21,110 nucleotides of DNA, from positions 1 through 21,110 of the IMG/VR virus record IMGVR_UViG_3300017949_000083, one strand, 5' to 3'. The stretch comes from a virus. The translations under genes and the position numbers were made by a program. Every line of letters begins with the position of its first letter. Within the stretch, counting starts at the first letter, position 1. A model generated the notes under the pieces. That model ran no database searches and was not told where the DNA came from. It saw only the letters and a list, made by a program, of their open reading frames with translations. Below are positions 6,766 through 14,042 of the stretch, in pieces.

Positions 6766-7193
6766 CTTTTGTGCGCTCTATCCCATACTTTGTAATTATT
6801 GTGAACAACGGTTGCCATCATTATGTTTATCCATTCCATATCATATTCTGTAATCACTCCTTCTCCTGGTAGAAGATAAAAAGGATTTAAAAATATAGTC
6901 TTGTGAGTAACCATTTGCCCAATACTTGGGTTACTTCCTAAAAATGGATTTATTTCACGAACACAGTCGTACTTAAGTCCACGATATGTGCTATAAACAT
7001 CGAGTGTTTGTAAAGTCCAGAAAGTGACATACTGACCTGTTGTAGCTTCATTATGCCATTCTAAATCTTTGAATATTTTTCTTTCTTCTTCATACGCTCT
7101 TATCAGGGCTGCATCTGCCTCAACCTGAGCCTTGTCGTATGCTAATAATGACATCGGCGCCACTGCCAATGACAACATTATAACTTTTACCAT
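6750..7193 (-). CDS. Exported protein, DUF5658-like
   Basis: 147 residues from ATG at 7193. The start is chosen because it gives a clean signal peptide (MVKVIMLSLAVAPMSLLA, cleavage likely before YDKAQ); a longer frame opens at 7229. The mature part has a helical Glu-rich start and then FWTLQTLDVYSTYRGL, INPFLG and hydrophobic stretches. This is reminiscent of small DUF5658-type proteins, though the match is from memory. It overlaps FecR by 74 bases and the cyclase by 16. Function unknown; location and export suggest it serves the curli/FecR/cyclase module. Confidence 0.7.
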   Translation of the reverse strand: MVKVIMLSLAVAPMSLLAYDKAQVEADAALIRAYEEERKIFKDLEWHNEATTGQYVTFWTLQTLDVYSTYRGLKYDCVREINPFLGSNPSIGQMVTHKTIFLNPFYLLPGEGVITEYDMEWINIMMATVVHNNYKVWDRAHKRCIRR

Positions 7194-8223
7194 CTTGCTC
7201 GAGTATGATATTATATCCAGTTTGTCCATTTATATCTAGCCTAACACTTTGATTTACTTGACGCATTATAGTGAGAAACTCTGCGTCACCAAATGTAGTG
7301 ATTTGTGTAGAGGAATCTTGTCCGAAAGTAGTGCCTTTTATATCTACTGGCGCGATGCCAACAGATGCTAATTCTTCTGAATCTAATTCGTCTATTTTTT
7401 CTATGACTTCTAACAGGTCTTCTAAAAAGTCTCCTGCTAGATAATCTATATCTAATTCATTAAAAGAGAAATCTTCTTCTAATAAATCCATGTCGAGCTC
7501 TCCGTAATCGAGAGCGTCGAAATCAAGAAGACCATCGATAGTATTACTACTTCCATTTTCTCCTTCAGTTTGTTCCAATTTTTCATTTTTCTTCGGTGGT
7601 GATACAATCAAAAGATTGTCTATCAAGTCTAGTGATAAATCCAGGATAACAGGTTTAGTAGGACTCTGTTCCCATACGGTAGTTACAGTAGATTGATACG
7701 GTTTGTTTAATGTTACCTGACCTAAGGCAGTTGCTACTACAATCTCGCCAGAGGGCAGTCCGTCAGCGTCTGGTAAGAGTATCACTAATGACTTACCGAA
7801 TTCATCAACGGTAACAGTAAAGTCTGTTCCTCGAATTGCAATTTGTGAAGTTGGTGTACTGATATTGATATTTTGTTTATTTATCTGTCCTATCTTACCA
7901 GTAATAAATCGAGCAGTACCACTTGCAAACTGCATATTCATTTTTGACTTGTTTGGATTCGGGTCAAAAATTACTTCATCAATTATTAGTTTACTATGCT
8001 CTGTGAGTCGAACTTGACTATCGTCTATAAATGTTATACCAAGTCGCCCATTAGCTGTTCGTACATCATCCATTTGTTGAATGTCTTGTTCTAAAGTTGC
8101 AGGAAAGGTGTCATCACGAATGACAGCACCTTGCCCGCGTAGTTCTGTAATGCTTCCTATATCAGCATGAAGTGGTAGAACCACCATCATTCTGAACAAC
8201 ACAAATATTGCTGTTTGACGCAT
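7120..8223 (-). CDS. FecR-domain periplasmic protein
   Basis: 367 residues. Signal peptide (MRQTAIFVLFRMMVVLPLHA), then a FecR-type region at about residues 20-170: DIGSITELRGQGAVIR, DVRTANGRLGITFIDDSQVRLTEHSKL, a beta-rich core and ISTPTSQIAIRGTDFTVTVDE, which is the diagnostic RGT segment. A long acidic Asp/Glu/Leu-rich linker (about 220-290) follows. The C-terminus has a Q-x-G/N-rich beta segment resembling a degenerate curlin unit. FecR-domain proteins are periplasmic sensors or scaffolds; here no sigma factor is nearby, so classical FecI signalling is unlikely. ATG at 8223 is used; GTG at 8226 is possible. It overlaps the curlin-repeat gene by 62 bases. Confidence 0.85.
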   Translation of the reverse strand: MRQTAIFVLFRMMVVLPLHADIGSITELRGQGAVIRDDTFPATLEQDIQQMDDVRTANGRLGITFIDDSQVRLTEHSKLIIDEVIFDPNPNKSKMNMQFASGTARFITGKIGQINKQNINISTPTSQIAIRGTDFTVTVDEFGKSLVILLPDADGLPSGEIVVATALGQVTLNKPYQSTVTTVWEQSPTKPVILDLSLDLIDNLLIVSPPKKNEKLEQTEGENGSSNTIDGLLDFDALDYGELDMDLLEEDFSFNELDIDYLAGDFLEDLLEVIEKIDELDSEELASVGIAPVDIKGTTFGQDSSTQITTFGDAEFLTIMRQVNQSVRLDINGQTGYNIILEQDGKSYNVVIGSGADVIISIRQGSG

Positions 8224-8875
8224 CACTTTCTATTTTAAGCCAATCAAGTGCAAGTGTAGAGGTTTGCTCTATACTTAAAGTATTTGTACCGCCATTTAAG
8301 TCTAAGTAAAAATACCCACCGTCGCTTGATGAAGCTCCATATCCTGACTTAGTTAAAGTCATTGTATTACTATCCCCAAAGATATCTATATATGCTGTAT
8401 AATAGTCGGAATCTATGTCAAATGTAAAATCATTACTATCGCCATCTAGTATGAAGTCTAAATCTAAATAACTTGCTCCACTCACTTGTGCGATGTCCCA
8501 ATCAAAAGTATTTGAACTACCTGTAATATCAAAATTGATATCTGCAAAGTCTGCTGTGTTTAGACCTGTAGTATCCATAGAAAATTCAAACTCATTACTG
8601 TCTCCATTAAATTCAAAGTAGCCAGTAAAATTATCGCCAAATATTCCATCAGTTAGAAATTTATTTGAAGACCCAATTTGATTTATATCAAATGTCCATG
8701 TACCCCCATTTAATACAGCTGCTGTCATCGTTCCTGACACTGCGTCTGTACCTCCAATAAGGTTGCTAGACCCAAGCTGCTCAATATCAATATTTACATT
8801 GTTACCTGTTTGGTCTATATAAATTTCATTGTCTGCCATTAATCCAAAGGATAGTAGTAAAAGTAATATTCTCAT
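8162..8875 (-). CDS. Secreted curlin-like repeat protein
   Basis: 237 residues. Very short signal peptide (MRILLLLLSFGLMA), then repeats with the curlin spacing Q-x-G-x-x-N: IDQTGNNVNIDIEQLGSSN near residue 20, INQIGSSN, then more divergent GDSNEFEF, TGSSNTFDWDI, DGDSNDFTFDI and GDSNTMTL. About seven units of around 22-30 residues give an Asp/Asn/Ser-rich beta-solenoid or amyloid-like fibre subunit, and the C-terminus holds two Cys. It follows csgG with a TAATG overlap and GGGGAGAAGTA as ribosome binding site. CsgA/CsgB analogue is the natural reading; substitution of Asp for many Gln is unlike Escherichia CsgA. Alternative: another phage adhesin. Confidence 0.8.
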   Translation of the reverse strand: MRILLLLLSFGLMADNEIYIDQTGNNVNIDIEQLGSSNLIGGTDAVSGTMTAAVLNGGTWTFDINQIGSSNKFLTDGIFGDNFTGYFEFNGDSNEFEFSMDTTGLNTADFADINFDITGSSNTFDWDIAQVSGASYLDLDFILDGDSNDFTFDIDSDYYTAYIDIFGDSNTMTLTKSGYGASSSDGGYFYLDLNGGTNTLSIEQTSTLALDWLKIESDASNSNICVVQNDGGSTTSC

Positions 8876-9741
8876 TACTTCTCTCCCCAGTACTTCCAGT
8901 ACCCTTTCTCTTTGCCTTCTGTAATCAATTGTACTACTGCAGTTTCCATTGCTGCTTGTACAGCTATAGATTTGCTCTCGTTCATTGCATTTCCGCTTTC
9001 AAACTCTACGAGTTTTGTGCCTTCTGCTACAAAACGAAAAAAGTCATTTGATACTCCAACAGAGAGTATTTTCTTTGATGTAAGGATTTCCATTAAGATC
9101 TCTCCTGTGCTCACAGAAACTAGCCTTAATGAGACCACTACGGTATCCTCACGATATTGCTTGGAATTACCGATGCCTAAATACCTAGCACCCATACCTC
9201 CAGTTAATAAATTAGTGTTATAATCCACTATACCCCCTTCAATGATTAGACCCGCAAACAGTAGTGGAAGCTGCTCGTCATCGTCATTAAAACTTTGTCT
9301 AGTCTGTCTAATTAATTGTCTTTCTCTGGTTAGATGGTCTAATCCAGTTCTTTCTACAACTTTGAAAAAGCCAGACTGTTTGAGTGCTCGAATGAGATAT
9401 GTTTCAGGAGCCATAGTAACGGCAGTACTAAAACTAGCTATACCATCAACACTCTTTCTTTGTCCTGTTGAATCTGTAAACTTATATACGGCCACCACAG
9501 GATATCGTGACGGCATTGGAACATTTTGAATTGCATCTGTAACTGGTTTTTCGACGACAGCGTCCCCAGAAAAGCATTGCGCTTTCCCAATAATGCTTAT
9601 AACATCTTTATAGTCGCCGTCTGGATTTGTTACACAAGGTGACACATAATTATAATGTGTCCAATTTGCACAACTACCCAGTAGGAAAACCGAAATCGCC
9701 AATAGGGATTGTGATTGTAGTTGTCTCACCAGTTGCCTCAT
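8875..9741 (-). CDS. csgG: CsgG, curli secretion channel lipoprotein
   Basis: 288 residues, the usual CsgG length. Lipobox LGSC with acylated Cys24. CsgG landmarks: VVAVYKFTDSTGQRK, the SFSTAVTMAPETYLIRAL segment, a FFKVVERTGLDHLTRERQLIRQ stretch, LLFAGLIIEGGIVDYNTN, and the transmembrane-hairpin region TGGMGARYLGIGNSKQYREDTVVVSLRLVSV. It forms the outer-membrane nonameric pore for curli subunits in known systems. GTG at 9729 with GAGG upstream is a possible alternative start. The gene overlaps csgF by 68 bases and precedes the curlin-repeat gene, so channel, chaperone and substrate are encoded together. Confidence 0.95.
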   Translation of the reverse strand: MRQLVRQLQSQSLLAISVFLLGSCANWTHYNYVSPCVTNPDGDYKDVISIIGKAQCFSGDAVVEKPVTDAIQNVPMPSRYPVVAVYKFTDSTGQRKSVDGIASFSTAVTMAPETYLIRALKQSGFFKVVERTGLDHLTRERQLIRQTRQSFNDDDEQLPLLFAGLIIEGGIVDYNTNLLTGGMGARYLGIGNSKQYREDTVVVSLRLVSVSTGEILMEILTSKKILSVGVSNDFFRFVAEGTKLVEFESGNAMNESKSIAVQAAMETAVVQLITEGKEKGYWKYWGEK

Positions 9742-10159
9742 TAAATATGGTCATAGTTATTGATATTCCATCACTAGTCCAAGTAATTAAATTATCAAAT
9801 AACAAAAATGATCCGCTCGTAGCAGGGTTTTCTCCAAACAGCTGGTCTACCAACTGACGAGATAACTGTGCATACACTCTACTTTCAAAGTTTTTAATAA
9901 ATCTTGCGAGAGTACTATTTTGTTCCTCTCTTTCTGCAGCTTCTTTTAATGCTTTTATTTCTGCAGCAATTGCATCTTTTCTTGACATCTCTTGTGAGTC
10001 AATAGTGAGATAGTGGCTAGATGTACCTACACCACTAAATGAAGGATTTTTAAATCCAAATTTAATTTCATCGGCTTGTAATTGATTGCCAAGTATAGTA
10101 CCTAATAAAAGTACTACGAGTAACTCTGGCCACCAATGTTTACTTTCGCTTCTTTTCAT
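9674..10159 (-). CDS. csgF: CsgF, curli assembly factor
   Basis: 161 residues. Signal sequence (WWPELLVVLLLGTILGNQLQA), and a mature N-terminus FGFKNPSFSG (about residues 34-43), the conserved segment that in Escherichia CsgF inserts into the CsgG pore and forms a second constriction. The rest fits CsgF: SRVYAQLSRQLVDQLFG, then GSFLLFDNLITW and a C-terminal beta region with TGETTTITIPIG. It directly precedes and overlaps csgG, as expected for partners. In bacteria CsgF anchors the nucleator at the cell surface. High confidence. Confidence 0.93.
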   Translation of the reverse strand: MKRSESKHWWPELLVVLLLGTILGNQLQADEIKFGFKNPSFSGVGTSSHYLTIDSQEMSRKDAIAAEIKALKEAAEREEQNSTLARFIKNFESRVYAQLSRQLVDQLFGENPATSGSFLLFDNLITWTSDGISITMTIFNEATGETTTITIPIGDFGFPTG

Positions 10160-10385
10160 TTTCTTTCATTTGTAAAACGGTGTTTACCTTTTGCTGTAAA
10201 CGAATCATATCGTTGTCGAGCATACGAATTTGGTCTATTAACTTTATTAAAGTAATATGCATTTCCTTTATTGCTGGATTGATTACTTGCGTTATCGTAG
10301 TCCATACAAAATAAACAAAATATCCAAGTCCGACCATCGCCACTATAGGGAAGCCAAATTGTTGAATCGCACTTACTATATCCAA
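10140..10385 (-). CDS. Small membrane protein with coiled coil
   Basis: 81 residues: N-terminal membrane span (FPIVAMVGLGYFVYFVWTTI, residues 11-30) followed by a coiled-coil-like tail with RMLDNDMIRLQQKVNTVLQ. It is a paralogue of the 97-residue protein at 11115-11408: both begin MDI, have Gly/Pro next to the span and share NDMIRL. The two flank the glycosyltransferase gene with short overlaps. No function recognised; holin-like or envelope-spanning helper are possibilities. Confidence 0.7.
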   Translation of the reverse strand: MDIVSAIQQFGFPIVAMVGLGYFVYFVWTTITQVINPAIKEMHITLIKLIDQIRMLDNDMIRLQQKVNTVLQMKENEKKRK

Positions 10386-11134
10386 TTTCTTATTCCTGTC
10401 TCTGAAGGTAGGATATCATACGCTTCATTTAAAAAGCTTGCCATATAATCGGCTCTGTTTATATCTACTTCATTAGGTTTTAAACTAGTCGTCCAAGTAT
10501 AATCTTGTATTTGCGACATAGTAGCAGTATCTTTTACAGACATCACTGCACCACACAAAGCACCATATCTTGACCATTCATCTCCTTTGTTACACCAAAG
10601 CATTAAATGTGGCCAATGTATTCCGTGTTTTACTTTTTCGGAGGGAACTGGTGTACCTCTCCAACCTCGTGAACATTTAAATCCTTCTCTTAATCCTACT
10701 CTCCACGCTTGGTGGTCGCCATATTCACAAGTACTTAAACTTTTATTTATAAACTTACACTCTATATCCCAAACAAACTCTCCTGCTGTCATTGGAGGTA
10801 CTGCTTTTGTTAAAAACTTAGTGGGAAAAATTTTTATTCCACCATTTCCATTTTCAACTCCATTTGGGTTTTTAGCAGTGTAAGAAATCATCGTATCAGG
10901 GCTCGGTATTTCTACATCGTCCAGAAAGTTTTTGTGAACTATATTATCTCCATCGATTGTCATAGTCCATGGTTTCTGGCTAAGAAGACCTGCTTTATGA
11001 TGAGCAAGTTCAATACCTAGTACTCCTTCGACTCTTTTTGCTGTTGGGCATTCTTTTAGTAATATGTTATAGTGTTCATCAGCATTTGCTTCATCCCAAC
11101 TTATAAATACTACTTCAATCTCTTCTAACATCAA
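10376..11134 (-). CDS. Glycosyltransferase-like protein
   Basis: 252 residues. N-terminal region (EIEVVFISWDEANADE) and TMTIDGDNIVHKNFL with a DGD motif (Asp61, Asp63) suggest a GT-A type sugar transferase; the segment MISYTAKNPNGVENGNGGIKIFP is like the conserved middle of phage glycosyltransferase-like proteins. It lies between two paralogous membrane proteins, overlapping both. Acceptor unknown: surface sugar, virion protein or modified base. Less typical than the GT8-like protein at 2662-3513. Confidence 0.65.
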   Translation of the reverse strand: MMLEEIEVVFISWDEANADEHYNILLKECPTAKRVEGVLGIELAHHKAGLLSQKPWTMTIDGDNIVHKNFLDDVEIPSPDTMISYTAKNPNGVENGNGGIKIFPTKFLTKAVPPMTAGEFVWDIECKFINKSLSTCEYGDHQAWRVGLREGFKCSRGWRGTPVPSEKVKHGIHWPHLMLWCNKGDEWSRYGALCGAVMSVKDTATMSQIQDYTWTTSLKPNEVDINRADYMASFLNEAYDILPSETGIRNWI

Positions 11135-11408
11135 TACTACCGTCTTCTACAAAATTTTCTGCTCTTGCAATTCTTTCTAAATCTGGAGTTAATTCTAGTG
11201 CAGAACTGACACTAGTGTCTAAACGAATCATGTCATTGTTCATAGTTTTTACACGAGTAATTAGACTAGTTGTAAACATTTTTAAAGTGTTTACTTGTCC
11301 AACTACACCTCCCATAATTTGTTTCATTATGAGAAATATAAAACCGCCCATGACTACAGCAGCCGCAATGGGTGCTCCAACCTGCGCTATTAATGTCCAA
11401 ATATCCAT
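11115..11408 (-). CDS. Small membrane protein with coiled coil, paralogue
   Basis: 97 residues. Membrane span at the N-terminus (APIAAAVVMGGFIFLIM), then a soluble helical tail including RVKTMNNDMIRLDTSVSSAL and an acidic C-terminus. It shares layout and the NDMIRL motif with the 81-residue protein at 10140-10385. No ribosome binding site is clear before its ATG, and it lies within the end of the small upstream frame, so coupling is likely. Confidence 0.7.
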   Translation of the reverse strand: MDIWTLIAQVGAPIAAAVVMGGFIFLIMKQIMGGVVGQVNTLKMFTTSLITRVKTMNNDMIRLDTSVSSALELTPDLERIARAENFVEDGSIDVRRD

Positions 11409-11530
11409 GTGTTAACTTGGAAGATTCCAAGCATGCCAAAAAATACAGAAACCTGTATTATACTTGCATAAGTAATTTGCTTCATTGGATGTGTTTTTTC
11501 CAATTTTTCAAATATTTTCTCAGAATCCAA
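11390..11530 (-). CDS. Possible 46-residue membrane protein
   Basis: A frame between iscA and the 97-residue gene: TTG at 11530 (overlapping the iscA end, with GGAGAG just upstream) or ATG at 11485. It has a charged start (SEKIFEKLEKTHPMK) and one hydrophobic span (YASIIQVSVFFGMLGIF). It fills the only gap in this part of the operon and overlaps both neighbours, which favours coding. Unrecognised family. Confidence 0.5.
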   Translation of the reverse strand: MDSEKIFEKLEKTHPMKQITYASIIQVSVFFGMLGIFQVNTWIFGH

Positions 11531-11837
11531 TGCTCTCTCCACAACCGCATCTATAGGCTTCCTTTGGATTAATAAAAACGAATTGCTCGTTTAATCCTGT
11601 TATCTGGTAGTCTAGTGTCATTCCTTCCAAATAAGGCGCAGATTCAGGGTCGATTCTAAATTTTATACGCCCCCAATCCAGTACCAAATCATTTGTATAA
11701 TTTTCACTGTTAAAATCAAAACTATACTCCATACCACCGCAGCCGCCCCCAGTAAGACCAAGTCTAAAAACATAGTTCTCCTGTTGGCTCGCTTTCTGTA
11801 TAAGTCTAGTATACGCCTCATTTGTTACCTCAATCAT
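11520..11837 (-). CDS. iscA: A-type iron-sulfur carrier, IscA/ErpA/HesB family
   Basis: 105 residues, full length for the family. The three cluster-binding cysteines are present: Cys33 in GGGCGGMEY and Cys97/Cys99 in the terminal CGCGESI. A-type carriers receive Fe-S clusters from a scaffold and hand them to target proteins in the cytoplasm. IscU is encoded just upstream, separated by a 15-codon ORF whose stop overlaps this start (ATGA), and no ribosome binding site of its own is visible. The exact subtype (IscA, ErpA, SufA) cannot be told from this sequence alone. Confidence 0.93.
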   Translation of the reverse strand: MIEVTNEAYTRLIQKASQQENYVFRLGLTGGGCGGMEYSFDFNSENYTNDLVLDWGRIKFRIDPESAPYLEGMTLDYQITGLNEQFVFINPKEAYRCGCGESIGF

Positions 11838-11881
11838 TTTATAAAAAGCTTTATAACTTTAGTTAATCTTCCTGCTTTCAT
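11834..11881 (-). CDS. 15-codon linker ORF between iscU and iscA
   Basis: ATG at 11881 overlaps the TGA of iscU, and the TGA of this tiny frame overlaps the ATG of iscA, so both ends are ATGA junctions. The peptide (MKAGRLTKVIKLFIK) is cationic and amphipathic. It may serve only to carry ribosomes from iscU to iscA, since iscA lacks a ribosome binding site. It could be chance, as the stretch is just 48 bases. Confidence 0.4.
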   Translation of the reverse strand: MKAGRLTKVIKLFIK

Positions 11882-12297
11882 GATTTTGTGTATCTTTCTG
11901 AACATTTTTCCTCCCAGTTTTGGATTGCTTTTCTTATAGAATCCTCTGCTAGAACTGAACAATGTAATTTAATTGCAGGTAACTGTAGTGCTTCTGCGAT
12001 ATCTTTGTCTTTGATTAATTTCGCTTCTTCTATAGTTTTTCCTTTAAGCATTTCTACAAACATGGTGGAACTTGCGATGGCGCTACCACACCCATAAGTT
12101 TTAAAACGAACATCTAGTATTCTATTACTTCCTGGGTCTAGTTTCAAATCTAATTTCATGACATCACCACACGCGGGTGCACCTGTCATTCCTGTAGCTA
12201 CAGTGGGGTCGTTTGGGTCAAAGCGTCCAACATTAAATTGTTTAGGACTTGCCAAGACTTGTTCAAATCTTTCGACTACCTCTTTACTGTACGCCAA
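11878..12297 (-). CDS. iscU: IscU-type iron-sulfur cluster scaffold
   Basis: 139 residues, near the usual size. All ligand residues are there: Cys43 and Asp45 in GAPACGDVM, Cys70 in YGCGSAIASS, and His112-Cys113 in LPAIKLHCS, the variant of the LPPVKxHCS segment bound by the HscA chaperone. IscU builds [2Fe-2S] clusters with a cysteine desulfurase; no desulfurase, HscA or ferredoxin gene lies nearby, so it would depend on the host machinery. It starts inside the 3' end of the 65-residue gene (14-base overlap). Confidence 0.93.
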   Translation of the reverse strand: MAYSKEVVERFEQVLASPKQFNVGRFDPNDPTVATGMTGAPACGDVMKLDLKLDPGSNRILDVRFKTYGCGSAIASSTMFVEMLKGKTIEEAKLIKDKDIAEALQLPAIKLHCSVLAEDSIRKAIQNWEEKCSERYTKS

Positions 12298-12481
12298 TTT
12301 TCTTTATTCCAAATACATAGTTTTCTGCTGCATCTTCAGCATAACTTTCACTATGTCCTGTGTATAATTCTTCGGAGATTTTTTCTCCATGTTTATCATA
12401 GAATATGGCTCCGTAGTGGCCATCTTTTCTAAATGTATCGGCTCTTAAATCGCCGTTCACAAAAGTACTAAGTGTAATCAT
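12284..12481 (-). CDS. Small acidic conserved-type protein
   Basis: 65 residues from ATG at 12481; GAGGAGGAAGAT right before it decides this start over the longer frame from 12520. Compact sequence with GHYGAIFYDKHGEKISEE and an AEDAAENYVFG helix near the end. No known domain recognised. It lies between the small terminase and iscU, overlapping iscU by 14 bases. Confidence 0.7.
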   Translation of the reverse strand: MITLSTFVNGDLRADTFRKDGHYGAIFYDKHGEKISEELYTGHSESYAEDAAENYVFGIKKIGVQ

Positions 12482-12519
12482 ATCTTCCTCCTCTAATAAT
12501 CTCATATAATGTATGCACA

Positions 12520-12978
12520 TTAGTTTTTAAGTAATTTTTCCATTAGTTTACCATAATTACCTTGACCAAAAGGTAATTCACTATTAATCTGTACATTCGT
12601 TTGATTCTTAATATTAGAGGCCTTAGCCTTTTCTAGTTCTGCCATAGCTTTTATTTCATCCATTCTCATCTTGTGTGCCATTTGCAACAAGTCAGCTATG
12701 TCCTTGTTTGTATAAATTTGTGATTCTTCAGCTTCTTCTAGCTTGTGTTCTATAATATCGTCAAGTGCAGTGGCTAGTTTAAATCTATTACGATAGCCTG
12801 TGTCTAAATACACTTGATCAATGTATTGTTTTATTTCTCTTTTACCGAGGTACTCTTGAACTTTATTTTCATCTATTTTTAGGCGTAAGCATACTGCTGG
12901 TATGTTACCTAGTTCTAAATAAGCGTTCGCTATTTCTAATCCTTCTGGACTCATTTTTGTTGCGATTTCATTTTTCAT
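12520..12978 (-). CDS. terS: Terminase small subunit-like DNA-packaging protein
   Basis: 152 residues. The N-terminal half (MSPEGLEIANAYLELGNIPAVCLRLKIDENKVQEYLGKREIKQYID) reads as a helix-turn-helix DNA-binding unit like that of small terminases; the segment YLDTGYRNRFKLATALDDIIEHKLEEAEES and AHKMRMDEIKAM match helical oligomerisation regions of phage DNA-packaging proteins I recall. It starts within the stop of the methyltransferase gene (ATGA overlap). Small terminases diverge widely, so identity rests on pattern, not on a catalytic motif. Confidence 0.65.
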   Translation of the reverse strand: MKNEIATKMSPEGLEIANAYLELGNIPAVCLRLKIDENKVQEYLGKREIKQYIDQVYLDTGYRNRFKLATALDDIIEHKLEEAEESQIYTNKDIADLLQMAHKMRMDEIKAMAELEKAKASNIKNQTNVQINSELPFGQGNYGKLMEKLLKN

Positions 12979-13649
12979 AGTTTTTGTCCAAGTACCATAT
13001 AATCTCTATCCCATTGTTCTGCTTTTTCTATTTCGGGAGAAATTATTTTAAAGTTATTATTTATTACTTCATTTAATTCATCTGGATTGTCTATACCTAG
13101 ATGATATTTGTGGGCTTCAAAGTCGGTTCCTAATAGTAGTAACCCGCCCTTCTTTAGATAAGCGGTCATATTATTAATGCCGCGTCTCCAATCGTATCCG
13201 TGGTCTAATACATTCCAACATAGTAGAAAGTCTACTTTGTTTTCTAATTCTGGCACTAAAGTTTCATAAGGTACTGAGTGTAGCTTATAATCTTCTTCTG
13301 TAAACCAGTCTTTAATTTTTGTATTAGGTAAATCTTCTTTTTTATGCCACTTCGTTTTGCCTGGAAAAACAAGGTCTTTACTTTTCTCTATATGTATAAG
13401 TTCATCTAGTAAAGGTTCCATGCAATGTTTTTCATTGTTTGAACTAAAATAAGAAAGTGCGGGTCTAGAGCCACAACCAACGTCTAATAATACTTTATTA
13501 TTGAAGTATTCTTTGTGTAAGCCAAATTTTAAAAAGATGTCATTCCATTGCTCTTCAAAAACATCAAAGTCTCTGTAGTTGTAGCATTTTTGATAATTTA
13601 GCTCGAAAGGTTGATTAACTTCCGCCCACTCTTTAAAGTTCTCATTCAT
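12975..13649 (-). CDS. SAM-dependent methyltransferase
   Basis: 224 residues. Glycine-rich motif I is VLLDVGCGSRPA; VDFLLCWNVLDHGYDWRRGINNM is the post-motif region and KKGGLLLLGTDFE the motif III strand, all of a class I small-molecule or sugar-type methyltransferase. First gene of the leftward operon. The ATG at 13649 coincides with the predicted transcription start of the promoter at 13656-13684, so the message may be leaderless. Substrate not readable. Confidence 0.8.
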   Translation of the reverse strand: MNENFKEWAEVNQPFELNYQKCYNYRDFDVFEEQWNDIFLKFGLHKEYFNNKVLLDVGCGSRPALSYFSSNNEKHCMEPLLDELIHIEKSKDLVFPGKTKWHKKEDLPNTKIKDWFTEEDYKLHSVPYETLVPELENKVDFLLCWNVLDHGYDWRRGINNMTAYLKKGGLLLLGTDFEAHKYHLGIDNPDELNEVINNNFKIISPEIEKAEQWDRDYMVLGQKL

Positions 13650-13655
13650 ACATGA

Positions 13656-13684
13656 ATTATACCAAAAATTTTATCCAAAGTCAA
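13656..13684 (-). promoter_or_regulatory. Sigma70-type promoter of the left arm
   Basis: Minus-strand TTGACT and TATAAT with a 17-bp spacer. The hexamer end is seven bases before the ATG of the methyltransferase gene, so transcription should begin at or next to the start codon. It heads a gene run of more than 8 kb to the next internal promoter. Confidence 0.8.
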
Positions 13685-14042
13685 GAATTATTTATGCGAG
13701 CATCGTCAGGATGCAAAGTTCTGCGTTTTTTACAAATCCGTCAAATTTTCCAAAGTAGTACGTGTAGAGGGGCGTGAGAAATTTAGAGCTTGGGTGGTCT
13801 AATAACCCCCCTATGTTTGCCCCTAAACATTTATAAAATGTTTGGTTAAATCTATTGCTTATCGCTGTGATTTTGGTAAAATTATTATAACTAGAGAGGG
13901 AAACACGTTCACAATCTCAATCGGCGAAATCCGATTCGCACCCGAAAGGCGTAAAGCGATACACAAAGAGGTTAGAAAATTCCTAGCTTGGACTGTTGCG
14001 ACAGGGTAAGCAAAACAAAACAAATATTAACAGGGGGACATT
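13685..14042. promoter_or_regulatory. Divergent control region between the two arms
   Basis: About 360 bases without a plausible gene. Contents seen: hairpin GCATC/GATGC near 13698-13712, a perfect 8-bp AAACATTT/AAATGTTT palindrome (13825-13843), a possible weak rightward promoter TTGCTT-16 bp-TAAAAT (13855-13882), and a leader with a 6-bp hairpin AATCGG/CCGATT (13919-13936) ending in CAGGGGGAC before the ATG at 14043. The leader may be structured; no known riboswitch core was recognised. Confidence 0.5.

Noticed and set aside
13890-14042. Glutamine riboswitch (glnA/downstream-peptide type) in the leader
   Set aside because: CGTTCA occurs, but the conserved GGAAGTAGG part is missing.
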